Source: Octadecabacter sp.
Lineage (GTDB): Bacteria; Pseudomonadota; Alphaproteobacteria; Rhodobacterales; Rhodobacteraceae
Length of the DNA stretch: 5,426 nucleotides
Assembly (NCBI GenBank): GCA_003533975.1
Contig: DQCL01000082.1
Span: 1-5,426, forward strand
Direction: 5' to 3'
Shown one piece after another: positions 3,834 to 5,426 of the stretch. A program made the position numbers and the translations under genes. The number at the start of each line of letters is the position of its first letter. The first letter of the stretch is position 1. Below the pieces are notes generated by a model that saw only the letters and a list, made by a program, of their open reading frames with translations, was not told the origin of the DNA and did not search any database.

Positions 3834-5426
3834 TCAGGACAGAAACGGCAAGTATTCCAACTTATACAGCACTCCATGTTTGTCGGTATGCACCTTTTGT
3901 AAGATGTAGCGCCCTTGCTTGGCTGCCTCTTCTGTCTGGGCTTCATGCCACTCGCGCACAGTGCCCGTCATAGTCGCGATCTTCTGCGACACTGTCCTGC
4001 GGGCCTTGTCGGGATAGGACACGTTGCCATCCTCGTCCAAAACATAGCCCCAGTGTTCCTGCGCGATGTGTTCCCGGTTCAGAACCTCCCGCATCGAAAC
4101 AACGTGATACCCGTCGAATTCGAACGGCACCAACTCACCTGCATCATTCTTGATTCTCTTCGGCGGGGCTTCGTCACTCCATGCCCGGAACAGCGTGCCG
4201 CCATACCTCGGTGGCGTCGCGTGGTGCCCTTCGATCAGCGCATCCAGAAATTCGGTTTCCGGGTTGTCGGACTGTACTGTCGATTTCAGTTTCTCGCGGT
4301 TCTGCATGAAGCCATGAATACCGGCAGCGTCCAGAATGCCGCCGACGACACGGGCATGGTTTTCAAATCCGCCCAGAGCCTGCCCCTTCCAAGCGGGGCA
4401 GCCTTTGGCGATCCAATTTTGCACCAGCACCAGAAGAGCATGGAGGTACTTGCCCGCGTTAGCGGGCACATGGATATCCAGATTGTACTTAAATGACGAC
4501 GTAGGTCGTTCGCCGGGATTCTCCATTTTTGGATCAAGGTCGATCAACAGAGTCCGCTCCGCAAGCTGTTCCGAAAGCTGTGTTCGGCTGCCTGTGGTAA
4601 GCCACGTCTGTTTTACCATCACCTTGATCATTGCCGTCTGCCCAAGCCGTCGTCCGGCATATTTAGGCCATGCAGTCACTGCCGCTGCCAGTTCGTCGGA
4701 TTCTGTTTCTTTCCCGGCGGGGATGTTATCGAAGAAAACATGGTTATCACCTCCATCCAACGTGGCGAGAACGGTTTTCTGCACTTCGGCCCGCGAGTCT
4801 GGCAGCGTTTGCGGTACCGCATATTCCAACGCCCCGACATAGGATGCGACGCCCATGATCTTTGTCGCACCTGTGCGTGGCTTGTCTTTGCGCGCAAGAT
4901 GGTTTGGCGTAGGTCCGTCGATCATATCGCGGCAAATTGGCGTAAAAGCAGCAGACGCGATGTGGCAGAGAGACGGCACATCTTCGCCATTATCTACGGC
5001 GGTGGTTAGTTCATCGCGCGTCATCCCGTCCAACGGGAAGTCTGCGAAGAGATCGACCAGACTGTCCCGCGCAGTGTCAAGCTCTTTGGCGGTGGGGACT
5101 TCGGGCACTGGTGGAATGTCCACGCCCGCCTTGGGCTGATAAAACAAACCGCTGCCAGCGTGATAGCCGGGGTCCACCACCAGCGACTTGTCAGCTGCAT
5201 AGGTCGGCGCACTTACAATGCGATGCAACGGCGGATAGCCATTGCGGGGCATGTGATAGACTTTGTTCACCACCCCGGTCGGCGCGGGACAGTTTTTGTC
5301 CTCCTTCGTGAAGTCGATCCGGGTTTCCATGTGGGCCTTGAAACGATCAGGCTTCACTTCACCTATACGAATGTTGGCGTTCTCATCTTCCTGAATGTCA
5401 ACCAGCCTCCCGCCATTGTGGTACAG
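3834..5426 (-). CDS. Primase/helicase-type P-loop ATPase of a mobile element, C-terminal part
   Basis: This is the last 530 residues of a gene that enters from the right edge. The 23 codons from 5426 to 5358 are open and begin L-Y-H-N-G-G-R-L-V-D-I, which matches the 'tyrosine..GG.LV' opening of the family. The internal GTG at 5357 is therefore unlikely to be the start. Numbering visible residues from the edge: a conserved R-I-V-S-A-P-T region with L-V-V-D-P-G-Y and G-L-F-Y (about 69-96); I-D-G-P-T-P (about 169-174); a Walker A-like K-P-R-T-G-A-T-K (182-189); a Walker B-like H-V-F-F-D-N (229-234); a sensor-like W-L-T-T-G-S-R (275-281); L-A-E-R-T with a possible arginine finger R291; and the family block F-E-N-H-A-R-V-V-G-G-I-L-D-A-A-G-I-x-G-F (354-373). 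These are features of the helicase portion of primase-helicases of phages, plasmids and islands. A primase domain, if present, would lie outside the window. The Walker A is degenerate. Confidence 0.82.
   Translation of the reverse strand: MYHNGGRLVDIQEDENANIRIGEVKPDRFKAHMETRIDFTKEDKNCPAPTGVVNKVYHMPRNGYPPLHRIVSAPTYAADKSLVVDPGYHAGSGLFYQPKAGVDIPPVPEVPTAKELDTARDSLVDLFADFPLDGMTRDELTTAVDNGEDVPSLCHIASAAFTPICRDMIDGPTPNHLARKDKPRTGATKIMGVASYVGALEYAVPQTLPDSRAEVQKTVLATLDGGDNHVFFDNIPAGKETESDELAAAVTAWPKYAGRRLGQTAMIKVMVKQTWLTTGSRTQLSEQLAERTLLIDLDPKMENPGERPTSSFKYNLDIHVPANAGKYLHALLVLVQNWIAKGCPAWKGQALGGFENHARVVGGILDAAGIHGFMQNREKLKSTVQSDNPETEFLDALIEGHHATPPRYGGTLFRAWSDEAPPKRIKNDAGELVPFEFDGYHVVSMREVLNREHIAQEHWGYVLDEDGNVSYPDKARRTVSQKIATMTGTVREWHEAQTEEAAKQGRYILQKVHTDKHGVLYKLEYLPFLS

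Noticed and set aside
4336..4842. Plus-strand frame of 168 codons, and neighbouring plus-strand frames
   Set aside because: They lie antisense to the large ATPase gene, whose family motifs are clear. High-GC coding DNA often leaves such long opposite-strand frames.
1..5426. tRNA gene or tRNA-end attachment site
   Set aside because: I looked for a T-loop GGTTCGAATCC-type sequence and cloverleaf arms and found none.

Overview
This window looks like an accessory segment (a genomic island, integrated plasmid or prophage-like element) from an alphaproteobacterium, most likely of the Rhodobacterales/Roseobacter type. The evidence is the wording of the serine recombinase and of the primase/helicase-type ATPase, the short GC-rich hairpin terminators, and several small exported proteins of unknown function. 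No ribosomal, tRNA or core metabolic marker is present, so the taxonomic placement is an inference from family resemblance.

Layout, left to right. A short terminator hairpin (about 4-23) closes a gene lying left of the window. Two plus-strand genes follow, each encoding a small exported protein: a 117-residue basic protein with two matched Cys-x9-Cys pairs (60-413), and a 168-residue two-cysteine protein that loosely recalls the IalB-like class (592-1098). The second gene meets a minus-strand small serine recombinase (1106-1774) tail to tail with 7 bp between stop codons. Upstream of the recombinase start, a 7-bp AT-rich word occurs three times at intervals of 29 and 54 bp, which recalls a three-site resolution (res) region. 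The stretch 1787-2679 has no convincing gene; it holds these repeats, a weak 36-codon GTG-start frame with a Shine-Dalgarno-like sequence, and several decayed-looking reading frames. A minus-strand gene (2680-3318) encodes a 212-residue exported protein with six cysteines. The intergenic stretch 3319-3833 is rich in inverted repeats and copies of GGTGGYAGGT, and ends in a strong minus-strand terminator. The right third is one large minus-strand gene (3834 to beyond 5426) encoding the C-terminal 530 residues of a P-loop/AAA+-type ATPase of the kind found as the helicase part of primase-helicases of mobile elements. It has a degenerate Walker A and a readable Walker B, and its reading frame is still open at the window edge.

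How the parts may fit: the primase/helicase-type ATPase would serve replication of an element, the serine recombinase would resolve multimers or move DNA, and the three unrelated secreted proteins would be cargo or host-interaction genes. That division of labour is inferred from family membership and proximity only. I see no CRISPR array, rRNA, tRNA or complete insertion sequence. I found no convincing evidence of a wholly new system; the best leads are the possible res-like region, the degenerate Walker A, the near-identical terminator-like segments at 4-23 and 3784-3805, and the repeat-rich intergenic region.
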